A stretch of DNA of 64,000 nucleotides. Source: Euglena gracilis (Eukaryota; Euglenida; Euglenophyceae; Euglenales). Below the pieces are notes generated by a model. That model was given only the letters and a program-made list of their open reading frames with translations, was not told the DNA's origin and searched no databases. Shown here piece after piece: positions 10,051 through 24,740 of the stretch. The stretch covers positions 20,538,607 through 20,602,606 of the forward strand of contig CP154957.1 in the NCBI GenBank assembly GCA_039621445.1, written 5' to 3'. How positions within the stretch are numbered: position 1 is the stretch's first letter; the number at the start of each line of letters is the position of its first letter. The position numbers and the translations under genes were made by a program.

Positions 10051-13000
10051 AGTGGGGTGCAAGCGGCGAGCCGGTCTTCTGGTGCCCGCAAGCCATCCCT
10101 CGCCACAGCCCACAACACCACATGCCATGGAACATGCCCTGCCCACCAGCCACCCAGCGGTCGGGACGGGATGACGGGTCAGCTGGTGATACCACATCAG
10201 TGGGCCTCAGCAACGCATGAGAGTAACATTGTCGTCATCCCCAAAGTGTGCGGCTCTACGCGTTCCTCCCCATGGCTGTTCGGCAACGAGGGTTCCAAGC
10301 CGAAGCCAGCTAGCCAAAGCTTCGAAGCACTGGGAACAGGGCACGTGACCACCCCATCTCGTCACACCCCCATCTGGCTCCGGGTGTTGACCCACGCAGC
10401 CACGCCACAGAGGGGCTGCTGGACGATCCCCGAAGCGGACACTGCACCACACAAATGCCACCAAAGGGGGAAGGACATCACTGGCGCCAGGCCCACAAGC
10501 CCCCGTGCCACCGCCCTCCCCAAAAAAACAGTCCCGCCAATGCTGGGCCAGTTGCCCCCCCCCCCCCCAACCCCAGTGCACGGCACTGCTGAGAGACACC
10601 CAGCGCAGCCACTCCAGCCCTGTGGCTTCCTCCAGGGGAGCAAAGAGGGGTGGGGTGCAAGCGGCGAGCCGGTCTTCTGGTGCCCGCAAGCCATCCCTCG
10701 CCACAGCCCACAACACCACATGCCATGGAACATGCCCTGCCCACCAGCCACCCAGCGGTCGGGACGGGATGACGGGTCAGCTGGCGATACCACATCAGTG
10801 GGCCTCAGCAACGCATGAGAGTAACAATGTCGTCATCCCCAAAGTGTGCGGCTCTACGCGTTCCTCCCCATGGCTGTTCGGCAACGAGGGTTCCAAGCCG
10901 AAGCCAGCTAGCCAAAGCTTCGAAGCACTGGGAACAGGGCACGTGACCACCCCATCTCGTCACACCCCCATCTGGCTCCGGGTGTTGACCCACGCAGCCA
11001 TGCCACAGAGGGGCTGCTGGACGATCCCCGAAGCGGACACTGCACCACACAAATGCCACCAAAGGGGGAAGGACATCACTGGCGCCAGGCCCACAAGCCC
11101 TCGTGCCACCGCCCTCCCCAAAAAACAGTCCCGCCAATGCTGGGCCAGTTGCCCCCCCCCAACCCCAGTGCACGGCACTGCTGAGAAACACCCAGCGCAG
11201 CCACTCCAGCCCTGTGGCTTCCTCCAGGGGAGCAAAGAGGGGTGGGGTGCAAGCGGCGAGCCGGTCTTCTGGTGCCCGCAAGCCATCCCTCGCCACAGCC
11301 CACAACACCACATGCCATGGAACATGCCCTGCCCACCAGCCACCCAGCGGTCGGGACGGGATGACGGGTCAGCTGGCGATACCACATCAGTGGGCCTCAG
11401 CAACGCATGAGAGTAACAATGTCGTCATCCCCAAAGTGTGCGGCTCTACGCGTTCCTCCCCATGGCTGTTCGGCAACGAGGGTTCCAAGCCGAAGCCAAC
11501 TAGCCAAAGCTTCGAAGCACTGGGAACAGGGCACGTGACCACCCCATCTCGTCACACCCCCATCTGGCTCCGGGTGTTGACCCACGCAGCCATGCCACAG
11601 AGGGGCTGCTGGACGATCCCCGAAGCGGACACTGCACCACACAAATGCCACCAAAGGGGGAAGGACATCACTGGCGCCAGGCCCACAAGCCCCCGTGCCA
11701 CCGCCCTCCCCAAAAAAACAGTCCCGCCAATGCTGGGCCAGTTGCCCCCCCCCAACCCCAGTGCACGGCACTGCTGAGAGACACCCAGCGCAGCCACTCC
11801 AGCCCTGTGGCTTCCTCCAGGGGAGCAAAGAGGGGTGGGGTGCAAGCGGCGAGCCGGTCTTCTGGTGCCCGCAAGCCATCCCTCGCCACAGCCCACAACA
11901 CCACATGCCATGGAACATGCCCTGCCCACCAGCCACCCAGCAGTCGGGACGGGATGACGGGTCAGCTGGCGATACCACATCAGTGGGCCTCAGCAACGCA
12001 TGAGAGTAACAATGTCGTCATCCCCAAAGTGTGCGGCTCTACGCGTTCCTCCCCATGGCTGTTCGGCAACGAGGGTTCCAAGCCGAAGCCAATTAGCCAA
12101 AGCTTCGGAGCACTGGGAACAGGGCACGTGACCACCCCATCTCGTCACACCCCCATCTGGCTCCGGGTGTTGACCCACGCAGCCATGCCACAGAGGGGCT
12201 GCTGGACGATCCCCGAAGCGGACACTGCACCACACAAATGCCACCAAAGGGGGAAGGACATCACTAGCGCCAGGCCCACAAGCCCCCGTGCCACCGCCCT
12301 CCCCAAAAAACAGTCCCGTCAATGCTGGGACAATTGCCCCCCCCCAACCCCAGTGTACGGCACTGCTGAGAAACACCCAGCGCAGCCACTCCAGCCCTGT
12401 GGCTTCCTCCAGGGGAGCAAAGAGGGGTGGGTGCAAGCGGCGAGCCGGTCTTCTGGTGCCCGCAAGCCATCCCTCGCCACAGCCCACAACACCACATGCC
12501 ATGGAACATGCCCTGCCCACCAGCCACCCAGTCGGGACGGGATGACGGGTCAGCTGGCGATACCACATCAGTGGGCCTCAGCAACGCATGAGAGTAACAA
12601 TGTCGTCATCCCCAAAGTGTGCGGCTCTACGCGTTCCTCCCCATGGCTGTTCGGCAACGAGGGTTCCAAGCCGAAGCCAATTAGCCAAAGCTTCGGAGCA
12701 CTGGGAACAGGGCACGTGACCACCCCATCTCGTCACACCCCCATCTGGCTCCGGGTGTTGACCCACGCAGCCATGCCACAGAGGGGCTGCTGGACGATCC
12801 CCGAAGCGGACACTGCACCACACAAATGCCACCAAAGGGGGAAGGACATCACTGGCGCCAGGCCCACAAGCCCTCGTGCCACCGCCCTCCCCAAAAAACA
12901 GTCCCGCCAATGCTGGGCCAGTTGCCCCCCCCCAACCCCAGTGCACGGCACTGCTGAGAGACACCCAGCGCAGCCACTCCAGCCCTGTGGCTTCCTCCAG

Positions 13001-16000
13001 GGGAGCAAAGAGGGCGGGGGGGCAAGCGGCGAGCCGGTCTTCTGGTGCCCGCAAGCCATCCCTCGCCACAGCCCACAACACCACATGCCATGGAACATGC
13101 CCTGCCCACCAGCCACCCAGCGGTCGGGACGGGATGACGGGTCAGCTGGCGATACCACATCAGTGGGCCTCAGCAACGCATGAGAGTAACAATGTCGTCA
13201 TCCCCAAAGTGTGCGGCTCTACGCGTTCCTCCCCATGGCTGTTCGGCAACGAGGGTTCCAAGCCGAAGCCAATTAGCCAAAGCTTCGGAGCACTGGGAAC
13301 AGGGCACGTGACCACCCCATCTCGTCACACCCCCATCTGGCTCCGGGTGTTGACCCACGCAGCCATGCCACAGAGGGGCTGCTGGACGATCCCCGAAGCG
13401 GACACTGCACCACACAAATGCCACCAAAGGGGGAAGGACATCACTGGCGCCAGGCCCACAAGCCCCCGTGCCACCGCCCTCCCCAAAAAACAGTCCCGTC
13501 AATGCTGGGACAATTGCCCCCCCCCAACCCCAGTGTACGGCACTGCTGAGAAACACCCAGCGCAGCCACTCCAGCCCTGTGGCTTCCTCCAGGGGAGCAA
13601 AGAGGGGTGGGTGCAAGCGGCGAGCCGGTCTTCTGGTGCCCGCAAGCCATCCCTCGCCACAGCCCACAACACCACATGCCATGGAACATGCCCTGCCCAC
13701 CAGCCACCCAGCGGTCGGGACGGGATGACGGGTCAGCTGGCGATACCACATCAGTGGGCCTCAGCAACGCATGAGAGTAACAATGTCGTCATCCCCAAAG
13801 TGTGCGGCTCTACGCGTTCCTCCCCATGGCTGTTCGGCAACGAGGGTTCCAAGCCGAAGCCAATTAGCCAAAGCTTCGGAGCACTGGGAACAGGGCACGT
13901 GACCACCCCATCTCGTCACACCCCCATCTGGCTCCGGGTGTTGACCCACGCAGCCATGCCACAGAGGGGCTGCTGGACGATCCCCGAAGCGGACACTGCA
14001 CCACACAAATGCCACCAAAGGGGGAAGGACATCACTGGCGCCAGGCCCACAAGCCCTCGTGCCACCGCCCTCCCCAAAAAACAGTCCCGCCAATGCTGGG
14101 CCAGTTGCCCCCCCCCAACCCCAGTGCACGGCACTGCTGAGAAACACCCAGCGCAGCCACTCCAGCCCTGTGGCTTCCTCCAGGGGAGCAAAGAGGGGTG
14201 GGTGCAAGCGGCGAGCCGGTCTTCTGGTGCCCGCAAGCCATCCCTCGCCACAGCCCACAACACCACATGCCATGGAACATGCCCTGCCCACCAGCCACCC
14301 AGCGGTCGGGACGGGATGACGGGTCAGCTGGCGATACCACATCAGTGGGCCTCAGCAACGCATGAGAGTAACAATGTCGTCATCCCCAAAGTGTGCGGCT
14401 CTACGCGTTCCTCCCCATGGCTGTTCGGCAACGAGGGTTCCAAGCCGAAGCCAGCTAGCCAAAGCTTCGAAGCACTGGGAACAGGGCACGTGACCACCCC
14501 ATCTCGTCACACCCCCATCTGGCTCCGGGTGTTGACCCACGCAGCCATGCCACAGAGGGGCTGCTGGACGATCCCCGAAGCGGACACTGCACCACAGAAA
14601 TGCCACCAAAGGGGGAAGGACATCACTGGCGCCAGGCCCACAAGCCCCCGTGCCACCGCCCTCCCCAAAAAAACAGTCCCGCCAATGCTGGGCCAGTTGC
14701 CCCCCCCCCCAACCCCAGTGCACGGCACTGCTGAGAAACACCCAGCGCAGCCACTCCAGCCCTGTGGCTTCCTCCAGGGGAGCAAAGAGGGGTGGGGTGC
14801 AAGCGGCGAGCCGGTCTTCTGGTGCCCGCAAGCCATCCCTCGCCACAGCCCACAACACCACATGCCATGGAACATGCCCTGCCCACCAGCCACCCAGCGG
14901 TCGGGACGGGATGACGGGTCAGCTGGCGATACCACATCAGTGGGCCTCAGCAACGCATGAGAGTAACAATGTCGTCATCCCCAAAGTGTGCGGCTCTACG
15001 CGTTCCTCCCCATGGCTGTTCGGCAACGAGGGTTCCAAGCCGAAGCCAGCTAGCCAAAGCTTCGGAAGCACTGCGACCAGCGCACGTGACCCCCACATCT
15101 CGTCACACCCCCATCTGGCTCCGGCTCTTGACCCACGCATCCCTGCCACCGAGGGGCTGCTGGACGATCCCCGAAGCGGACACTGCACCACAGCAAATGC
15201 CACCAAAGGGGGAAGGACATCACTGGCGCCAGGCCCACAAGCCCCCGTGCCAACGCCCTCCCCAAAAAAAACAGTCCCGCCAATGCTGGGCCAGTTGCCC
15301 CCCCCCCAACCCCAGTGCACGGCACTGCTGAGAAACACCCAGCGCAGCCACTCCAGCCCTGTGGCTTCCTCCAGGGGAGCAAAGAGGCGTGGGGTGCAAG
15401 CGGCGAGCCGGTCTTCTGGTGCCCGCAAGCCATCCCTCGCCACAGCCCACAACACCACATGCCATGGAACATGCCCTGCCCACCAGCCACCCAGCGGTCG
15501 GGACGGGATGACGGGTCAGCTGGCGATACCACATCAGTGGGCCTCAGCAACGCATGAGAGTAACAATGTCGTCATCCCCAAAGTGTGCGGCTCTACGCGT
15601 TCCTCCCCATGGCTGTTCGGCAACGAGGGTTCCAAGCCGAAGCCAATTAGCCAAAGCTTCGGAGCACTGGGAACAGGGCACGTGACCACCCCATCTCGTC
15701 ACACCCCCATCTGGCTCCGGGTGTTGACCCACGCAGCCATGCCACAGAGGGGCTGCTGGACGATCCCCGAAGCGGACACTGCACCACACAAATGCCACCA
15801 AAGGGGGAAGGACATCACTGGCGCCAGGCCCACAAGCCCCCGTGCCACCGCCCTCCCCAAAAAACAGTCCCGTCAATGCTGGGACAATTGCCCCCCCCCA
15901 ACCCCAGTGTACGGCACTGCTGAGAAACACCCAGCGCAGCCACTCCAGCCCTGTGGCTTCCTCCAGGGGAGCAAAGAGGGGTGGGTGCAAGCGGCGAGCC

Positions 16001-19000
16001 GGTCTTCTGGTGCCCGCAAGCCATCCCTCGCCACAGCCCACAACACCACATGCCATGGAACATGCCCTGCCCACCAGCCACCCAGCGGTCGGGACGGGAT
16101 GACGGGTCAGCTGGCGATACCACATCAGTGGGCCTCAGCAACGCATGAGAGTAACAATGTCGTCATCCCCAAAGTGTGCGGCTCTACGCGTTCCTCCCCA
16201 TGGCTGTTCGGCAACGAGGGTTCCAAGCCGAAGCCAATTAGCCAAAGCTTCGGAGCACTGGGAACAGGGCACGTGACCACCCCATCTCGTCACACCCCCA
16301 TCTGGCTCCGGGTGTTGACCCACGCAGCCATGCCACAGAGGGGCTGCTGGACGATCCCCGAAGCGGACACTGCACCACACAAATGCCACCAAAGGGGGAA
16401 GGACATCACTGGCGCCAGGCCCACAAGCCCTCGTGCCACCGCCCTCCCCAAAAAACAGTCCCGCCAATGCTGGGCCAGTTGCCCCCCCCCCAACCCCAGT
16501 GCACGGCACTGCTGAGAAACACCCAGCGCAGCCACTCCAGCCCTGTGGCTTCCTCCAGGGGAGCAAAGAGGCGTGGGGTGCAAGCGGCGAGCCGGTCTTC
16601 TGGTGCCCGCAAGCCATCCCTCGCCACAGCCCACAACACCACATGCCATGGAACATGCCCTGCCCACCAGCCACCCAGCGGTCGGGACGGGATGACGGGT
16701 CAGCTGGCGATACCACATCAGTGGGCCTCAGCAACGCATGAGAGTAACAATGTCGTCATCCCCAAAGTGTGCGGCTCTACGCGTTCCTCCCCATGGCTGT
16801 TCGGCAACGAGGGTTCCAAGCCGAAGCCAGCTAGCCAAAGCTTCGAAGCACTGGGAACAGGGCACGTGACCACCCCATCTCGTCACACCCCCATCTGGCT
16901 CCGGGTGTTGACCCACGCAGCCATGCCACAGAGGGGCTGCTGGACGATCCCCGAAGCGGACACTGCACCACAGAAATGCCACCAAAGGGGGAAGGACATC
17001 ACTGGCGCCAGGCCCACAAGCCCCCGTGCCAACGCCCTCCCCAAAAAAAACAGTCCTGCCAATGCTGGGCCAGTTGCCCCCCCCCCCCCAACCCCAGTGC
17101 ACGGCACTGCTGAGAAACACCCAGCGCAGCCACTCCAGCCCTGTGGCTTCTTCCAGGGGAGCAAAGAGGGGTGGGGTGCAAGCGGCGAGCCGGTCTTCTG
17201 GTGCCCGCAAGCCATCCCTCGCCACAGCCCACAACACCACATGCCATGGAACATGCCCTGCCCACCAGCCACCCAGCGGTCGGGACGGGATGACGGGTCA
17301 GCTGGCGATACCACATCAGTGGGCCTCAGCAACGCATGAGAGTAACAATGTCGTCATCCCCAAAGTGTGCGGCTCTACGCGTTCCTCCCCATGGCTGTTC
17401 GGCAACGAGGGTTCCAAGCCGAAGCCAGCTAGCCAAAGCTTCGAAGCACTGGGAACAGGGCACGTGACCACCCCATCTCGTCACACCCCCATCTGGCTCC
17501 GGGTGTTGACCCACGCAGCCATGCCACAGAGGGGCTGCTGGACGATCCCCGAAGCGGACACTGCACCACAGAAATGCCACCAAAGGGGGAAGGACATCAC
17601 TGGCGCCAGGCCCACAAGCCCCCGTGCCAACGCCCTCCCCAAAAAAAACAGTCCTGCCAATGCTGGGCCAGTTGCCCCCCCCCCCCCCAACCCCAGTGCA
17701 CGGCACTGCTGAGAAACACCCAGCGCAGCCACTCCAGCCCTGTGGCTTCCTCCAGGGGAGCAAAGAGGGGTGGGGTGCAAGCGGCGAGCCGGTCTTCTGG
17801 TGCCCGCAAGCCATCCCTCGCCACAGCCCACAACACCACATGCCATGGAACATGCCCTGCCCACCAGCCACCCAGCGGTCGGGACGGGATGACGGGTCAG
17901 CTGGCGATACCACATCAGTGGGCCTCAGCAACGCATGAGAGTAACAATGTCGTCATCCCCAAAGTGTGCGGCTCTACGCGTTCCTCCCCATGGCTGTTCG
18001 GCAACGAGGGTTCCAAGCCGAAGCCAGCTAGCCAAAGCTTCGAAGCACTGGGAACAGGGCACGTGACCACCCCATCTCGTCACACCCCCATCTGGCTCCG
18101 GGTGTTGACCCACGCAGCCATGCCACAGAGGGGCTGCTGGACGATCCCCGAAGCGGACACTGCACCACAGAAATGCCACCAAAGGGGGAAGGACATCACT
18201 GGCGCCAGGCCCACAAGCCCCCGTGCCACCGCCCTCCCCAAAAAAACAGTCCCGCCAATGCTGGGCCAGTTGCCCCCCCCCCAACCCCAGTGCACGGCAC
18301 TGCTGAGAAACACCCAGCGCAGCCACTCCAGCCCTGTGGCTTCCTCCAGGAGAGCAAAGAGGGGTGGGGTGCAAGCGGCGAGCCGGTCTTCTGGTGCCCG
18401 CAAGCCATCCCTCGCCACAGCCCACAACACCACATGCCATGGAACATGCCCTGCCCACCAGCCACCCAGCGGTCGGGACGGGATGACGGGTCAGCTGGCG
18501 ATACCACATCAGTGGGCCTCAGCAACGCATGAGAGTAACAATGTCGTCATCCCCAAAGTGTGCGGCTCTACGCGTTCCTCCCCATGGCTGTTCGGCAACG
18601 AGGGTTCCAAGCCGAAGCCAACTAGCCAAAACTTCGAAGCACTGGGAACAGGGCACGTGACCACCCCATCTCGTCACACCCCCATCTGGCTCCGGGTGTT
18701 GACCCACGCAGCCATGCCACAGAGGGGCTGCTGGACGATCCCCGAAGCGGACACTGCACCACAGAAATGCCACCAAAGGGGGAAGGACATCACTGGCGCC
18801 AGGCCCACAAGCCCCCGTGCCACCGCCCTCCCCAAAAAAACAGTCCCGCCAATGCTGGGCCAGTTGCCCCCCCCCCAACCCCAGTGCACGGCACTGCTGA
18901 GAAACACCCAGCGCAGCCACTCCAGCCCTGTGGCTTCCTCCAGGGGAGCAAAGAGGGGTGGGGTGCAAGCGGCGAGCCGGTCTTCTGGTGCCCGCAAGCC

Positions 19001-22000
19001 ATCCCTCGCCACAGCCCACAACACCACATGCCATGGAACATGCCCTGCCCACCAGCCACCCAGCGGTCGGGACGGGATGACGGGTCAGCTGGCGATACCA
19101 CATCAGTGGGCCTCAGCAACGCATGAGAGTAACAATGTCGTCATCCCCAAAGTGTGCGGCTCTACGCGTTCCTCCCCATGGCTGTTCGGCAACGAGGGTT
19201 CCAAGCCGAAGCCAGCTAGCCAAAGCTTCGAAGCACTGGGAACAGGGCACGTGACCACCCCATCTCGTCACACCCCCATCTGGCTCCGGGTGTTGACCCA
19301 CGCAGCCATGCCACAGAGGGGCTGCTGGACGATCCCCGAAGCGGACACTGCACCACAGAAATGCCACCAAAGGGGGAAGGACATCACTGGCGCCAGGCCC
19401 ACAAGTCCCCGTGCCACCGCCCTCCCCAAAAAACAGTCCCGCCAATGCTGGGCCAGTTGCCCCCCCCCCAACCCCAGTGCACGGCACTGCTGAGAAACAC
19501 CCAGCGCAGCCACTCCAGCCCTGTGGCTTCCTCCAGGAGAGCAAAGAGGGGTGGGGTGCAAGCGGCGAGCCGGTCTTCTGGTGCCCGCAAGCCATCCCTC
19601 GCCACAGCCCACAACACCACATGCCATGGAACATGCCCTGCCCACCAGCCACCCAGCGGTCGGGACGGGATGACGGGTCAGCTGGCGATACCACATCAGT
19701 GGGCCTCAGCAACGCATGAGAGTAACAATGTCGTCATCCCCAAAGTGTGCGGCTCTACGCGTTCCTCCCCATGGCTGTTCGGCAACGAGGGTTCCAAGCC
19801 GAAGCCAACTAGCCAAAACTTCGAAGCACTGGGAACAGGGCACGTGACCACCCCATCTCGTCACACCCCCATCTGGCTCCGGGTGTTGACCCACGCAGCC
19901 ATGCCACAGAGGGGCTGCTGGACGATCCCCGAAGCGGACACTGCACCACAGAAATGCCACCAAAGGGGGAAGGACATCACTGGCGCCAGGCCCACAAGCC
20001 CCCGTGCCACCGCCCTCCCCAAAAAAACAGTCCCGCCAATGCTGGGCCAGTTGCCCCCCCCCCAACCCCAGTGCACGGCACTGCTGAGAAACACCCAGCG
20101 CAGCCACTCCAGCCCTGTGGCTTCCTCCAGGAGAGCAAAGAGGGGTGGGGTGCAAGCGGCGAGCCGGTCTTCTGGTGCCCGCAAGCCATCCCTCGCCACA
20201 GCCCACAACACCACATGCCATGGAACATGCCCTGCCCACCAGCCACCCAGCGGTCGGGACGGGATGACGGGTCAGCTGGCGATACCACATCAGTGGGCCT
20301 CAGCAACGCATGAGAGTAACAATGTCGTCATCCCCAAAGTGTGCGGCTCTACGCGTTCCTCCCCATGGCTGTTCGGCAACGAGGGTTCCAAGCCGAAGCC
20401 AGCTAGCCAAAGCTTCGAAGCACTGGGAACAGGGCACGTGACCACCCCATCTCGTCACACCCCATCTGGCTCCGGGTGTTGACCCACGCAGCCATGCCAC
20501 AGAGGGGCTGCTGGACGATCCCCGAAGCGGACACTGCACCACAGAAATGCCACCAAAGGGGGAAGGACATCACTGGCGCCAGGCCCACAAGCCCCCGTGC
20601 CACCGCCCTCCCCAAAAAAACAGTCCCGCCAATGCTGGGCCAGTTGCCCCCCCCCCCAACCCCAGTGCACGGCACTGCTGAGAAACACCCAGCGCAGCCA
20701 CTCCAGCCCTGTGGCTTCCTCCAGGAGAGCAAAGAGGGGTGGGGTGCAAGCGGCGAGCCGGTCTTCTGGTGCCCGCAAGCCATCCCTCGCCACAGCCCAC
20801 AACACCACATGCCATGGAACATGCCCTGCCCACCAGCCACCCAGCGGTCGGGACGGGATGACGGGTCAGCTGGCGATACCACATCAGTGGGCCTCAGCAA
20901 CGCATGAGAGTAACAATGTCGTCATCCCCAAAGTGTGCGGCTCTACGCGTTCCTCCCCATGGCTGTTCGGCAACGAGGGTTCCAAGCCGAAGCCAACTAG
21001 CCAAAGCTTCGAAGCACTGGGAACAGGGCACGTGACCACCCCATCTCGTCACACCCCCATCTGGCTCCGGGTGTTGACCCACGCAGCCATGCCACAGAGG
21101 GGCTGCTGGACGATCCCCGAAGCGGACACTGCACCACAGAAATGCCACCAAAGGGGGAAGGACATCACTGGCGCCAGGCCCACAAGCCCCCGTGCCACCG
21201 CCCTCCCCAAAAAAACAGTCCCGCCAATGCTGGGCCAGTTGCCCCCCCCCCCAACCCCAGTGCACGGCACTGCTGAGAAACACCCAGCGCAGCCACTCCA
21301 GCCCTGTGGCTTCCTCCAGGGGAGCAAAGAGGGGTGGGGTGCAAGCGGCGAGCCGGTCTTCTGGTGCCCGCAAGCCATCCCTCGCCACAGCCCACAACAC
21401 CACATGCCATGGAACATGCCCTGCCCACCAGCCACCCAGCGGTCGGGACGGGATGACGGGTCAGCTGGCGATACCACATCAGTGGGCCTCAGCAACGCAT
21501 GAGAGTAACAATGTCGTCATCCCCAAAGTGTGCGGCTCTACGCGTTCCTCCCCATGGCTGTTCGGCAACGAGGGTTCCAAGCCGAAGCCAGCTAGCCAAA
21601 GCTTCGAAGCACTGGGAACAGGGCACGTGACCACCCCATCTCGTCACACCCCCATCTGGCTCCGGGTGTTGACCCACGCAGCCATGCCACAGAGGGGCTG
21701 CTGGACGATCCCCGAAGCGGACACTGCACCACAGAAATGCCACCAAAGGGGGAAGGACATCACTGGCGCCAGGCCCACAAGCCCCCGTGCCACCGCCCTC
21801 CCCAAAAAAACAGTCCCGCCAATGCTGGGCCAGTTGCCCCCCCCCCCAACCCCAGTGCACGGCACTGCTGAGAAACACCCAGCGCAGCCACTCCAGCCCT
21901 GTGGCTTCCTCCAGGAGAGCAAAGAGGGGTGGGGTGCAAGCGGCGAGCCGGTCTTCTGGTGCCCGCAAGCCATCCCTCGCCACAGCCCACAACACCACAT

Positions 22001-24617
22001 GCCATGGAACATGCCCTGCCCACCAGCCACCCAGCGGTCGGGACGGGATGACGGGTCAGCTGGCGATACCACATCAGTGGGCCTCAGCAACGCATGAGAG
22101 TAACAATGTCGTCATCCCCAAAGTGTGCGGCTCTACGCGTTCCTCCCCATGGCTGTTCGGCAACGAGGGTTCCAAGCCGAAGCCAACTAGCCAAAACTTC
22201 GAAGCACTGGGAACAGGGCACGTGACCACCCCATCTCGTCACACCCCCATCTGGCTCCGGGTGTTGACCCACGCAGCCATGCCACAGAGGGGCTGCTGGA
22301 CGATCCCCGAAGCGGACACTGCACCACAGAAATGCCACCAAAGGGGGAAGGACATCACTAGCGCCAGGCCCACAAGCCCCCGTGCCACTGCCCTCCCCAA
22401 AAAACAGTCCTGCCAATGCTGGGACAATTGCCTCCCCCCCAACCCCAGTGCACGGCACTGCTGAGAAACACCCAGCGCAGCCACTCCAGCCCTGTGGCTT
22501 CCTCCAGGGGAGCAAAGAGGGGTGGGGTGCAAGCGGCGAGCCGGTCTTCTGGTGCCCGCAAGCCATCCCTCGCCACAGCCCACAACACCACATGCCATGG
22601 AACATGCCCTGCCCACCAGCCACCCAGCAGTCGGGACGGGATGATGGGTCAGCTGGCGATACCACATCAGTGGGCCTCAGCAACGCATGAGAGTAACATT
22701 GTCGTCATCCCCAAAGTGTGCGGCTCTACGCGTTCCTCCCCATGGCTGTTCGGCAACGAGGGTTCCAAGCCGAAGCCAGCTAGCCAAAGCTTCGAAGCAC
22801 TGGGAACAGGGCACGTGACCACCCCATCTCGTCACACCCCCATCTGGCTCCGGGTGTTGACCCACGCAGCCATGCCACAGAGGGGCTGCTGGACGATCCC
22901 CGAAGCGGACACTGCACCACAGAAATGCCACCAAAGGGGGAAGGACATCACTGGCGCCAGGCCCACAAGCCCCCGTGCCACCGCCCTCCCCAAAAAAACA
23001 GTCCCGCCAATGCTGGGCCAGTTGCCCCCCCCCAACCCCAGTGCACGGCACTGCTGAGAAACACCCAGCGCAGCCACTCCAGCCCTGTGGCTTCCTCCAG
23101 GAGAGCAAAGAGGGGTGGGGTGCAAGCGGCGAGCCGGTCTTCTGGTGCCCGCAAGCCATCCCTCGCCACAGCCCACAACACCACATGCCATGGAACATGC
23201 CCTGCCCACCAGCCACCCAGCGGTCGGGACGGGATGACGGGTCAGCTGGCGATACCACATCAGTGGGCCTCAGCAACGCATGAGAGTAACAATGTCGTCA
23301 TCCCCAAAGTGTGCGGCTCTACGCGTTCCTCCCCATGGCTGTTCGGCAACGAGGGTTCCAAGCCGAAGCCAGCTAGGCAAAGCTTCGAAACACTGGGAAC
23401 AGGGCACGTGACCACCCCATCTCGTCACACCCCCATCTGGCTCCGGGTGTTGACCCACGCAGCCATGCCACAGAGGGGCTGCTGGACGATCCCCGAAGCG
23501 GACACTGCACCACAGAAATGCCACCAAAGGGGGAAGGACATCACTGGCGCCAGGCCCACAAGCCCCCGTGCCAACGCCCTCCCCAAAAAAACAGTCCCGC
23601 CAATGCTGGGCCAGTTGCCCCCCCCCAACCCCAGTGCACGGCACTGCTGAGAGACACCCAGCGCAGCCACTCCAGCCCTGTGGCTTCCTCCAGGGGAGCA
23701 AAGAGGGGTGGGGTGCAAGCGGCGAGCCGGTCTTCTGGTGCCCGCAAGCCATCCCTCGCCACAGCCCACAACACCACATGCCATGGAACATGCCCTGCCC
23801 ACCAGCCACCCAGCAGTCGGGACGGGATGACGGGTCAGCTGGCGATACCACATCAGTGGGCCTCAGCAACGCATGAGAGTAACAATGTCGTCATCCCCAA
23901 AGTGTGCGGCTCTACGCGTTCCTCCCCATGGCTGTTCGGCAACGAGGGTTCCAAGCCGAAGCCAATTAGCCAAAGCTTCGGAGCACTGGGAACAGGGCAC
24001 GTGACCACCCCATCTCGTCACACCCCCATCTGGCTCCGGGTGTTGACCCACGCAGCCATGCCACAGAGGGGCTGCTGGACGATCTCCGAAGCGGACACTG
24101 CACCACAGAAATGCCACCAAAGGGGGAAGGACATCACTGGCGCCAGGCCCACAAGCCCTCGTGCCACCGCCCTCCCCAAAAAACAGTCCCGCCAATGCTG
24201 GGCCAGTTGCCCCCCCCCCCAACCCCAGTGCACGGCACTGCTGAGAAACACCCAGCGCAGCCACTCCAGCCCTGTGGCTTCTTCCAGGGGAGCAAAGAGG
24301 GGTGGGGTGCAAGCGGCGAGCCGGTCTTCTGGTGCCCGCAAGCCATCCCTCGCCACAGCCCACAACACCACATGCCATGGAACATGCCCTGCCCACCAGC
24401 CACCCAGCGGTCGGGACGGGATGACGGGTCAGCTGGTGATACCACATCAGTGGGCCTCAGCAACGCATGAGAGTAACAATGTCGTCATCCCCAAAGTGTG
24501 CGGCTCTACGCGTTCCTCCCCATGGCTGTTCGGCAACGAGGGTTCCAAGCCGAAGCCAGCTAGCCAAAGCTTCGAAGCACTGGGAACAGGGCACGTGACC
24601 ACCCCATCTCGTCACAC
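10051..24617. repeat. Main satellite array, 24 tandem ~593-bp monomers
   Basis: The landmark GAGAGTAACA recurs from ~10218 to ~24468 with spacings of 588-599 bp (most are 591-597). Length variation comes mainly from a C-run after CCAGTTG and an A-run after CCCTCCCC. Variant classes recur: CAATTAGCC/TTCGGAG versus CAGCTAGCC/TTCGAAG; GGACAATTG versus GGCCAGTTG; CAGGAGAGC versus CAGGGGAGC. This shows homogenisation by unequal exchange and multi-monomer copying. A monomer length near 198 x 3 keeps frames open across several units on both strands, but the same DNA is open in up to four frames and the frame shifts with C-run length. I therefore regard it as satellite, not coding. It ends abruptly at ~24617. 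Confidence 0.95.
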
Positions 24618-24740
24618 TCATTTGAAGCATTTTGGGTCATTTTGGTTGCTTTTTGGTTGCTTTTTGTGGTCAATTTTGGGTTTTTGTGGTCATTTTTGGG
24701 CTTTTGTGGTTATTTTGGCTAGGTTGGGTGCCATTGGATG
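24618..24740. other. T-rich flank of the array
   Basis: Repeats of CATTTTGG / TTTTTGTGGTCA type follow the array edge directly. A complementary A-rich flank (AAAAATGCCCAAAA) borders the inverted island at 27.5 kb. Confidence 0.5.

Noticed and set aside
12876-14960. 694-codon open frame and dozens of 100-640-codon frames across 5.1-27.5 kb
   Set aside because: They are translations of the 593-bp satellite. Up to four frames on both strands are open over the same DNA, the frame depends on a variable C-run, and no conserved domain or start context is present.
10051-24617. Satellite as a 5S rRNA, tRNA or spliced-leader RNA gene array
   Set aside because: I looked for 5S internal-control-like and tRNA T-arm words, and for a spliced-leader GCTCAAG context with a donor; only scattered weak resemblances were found.
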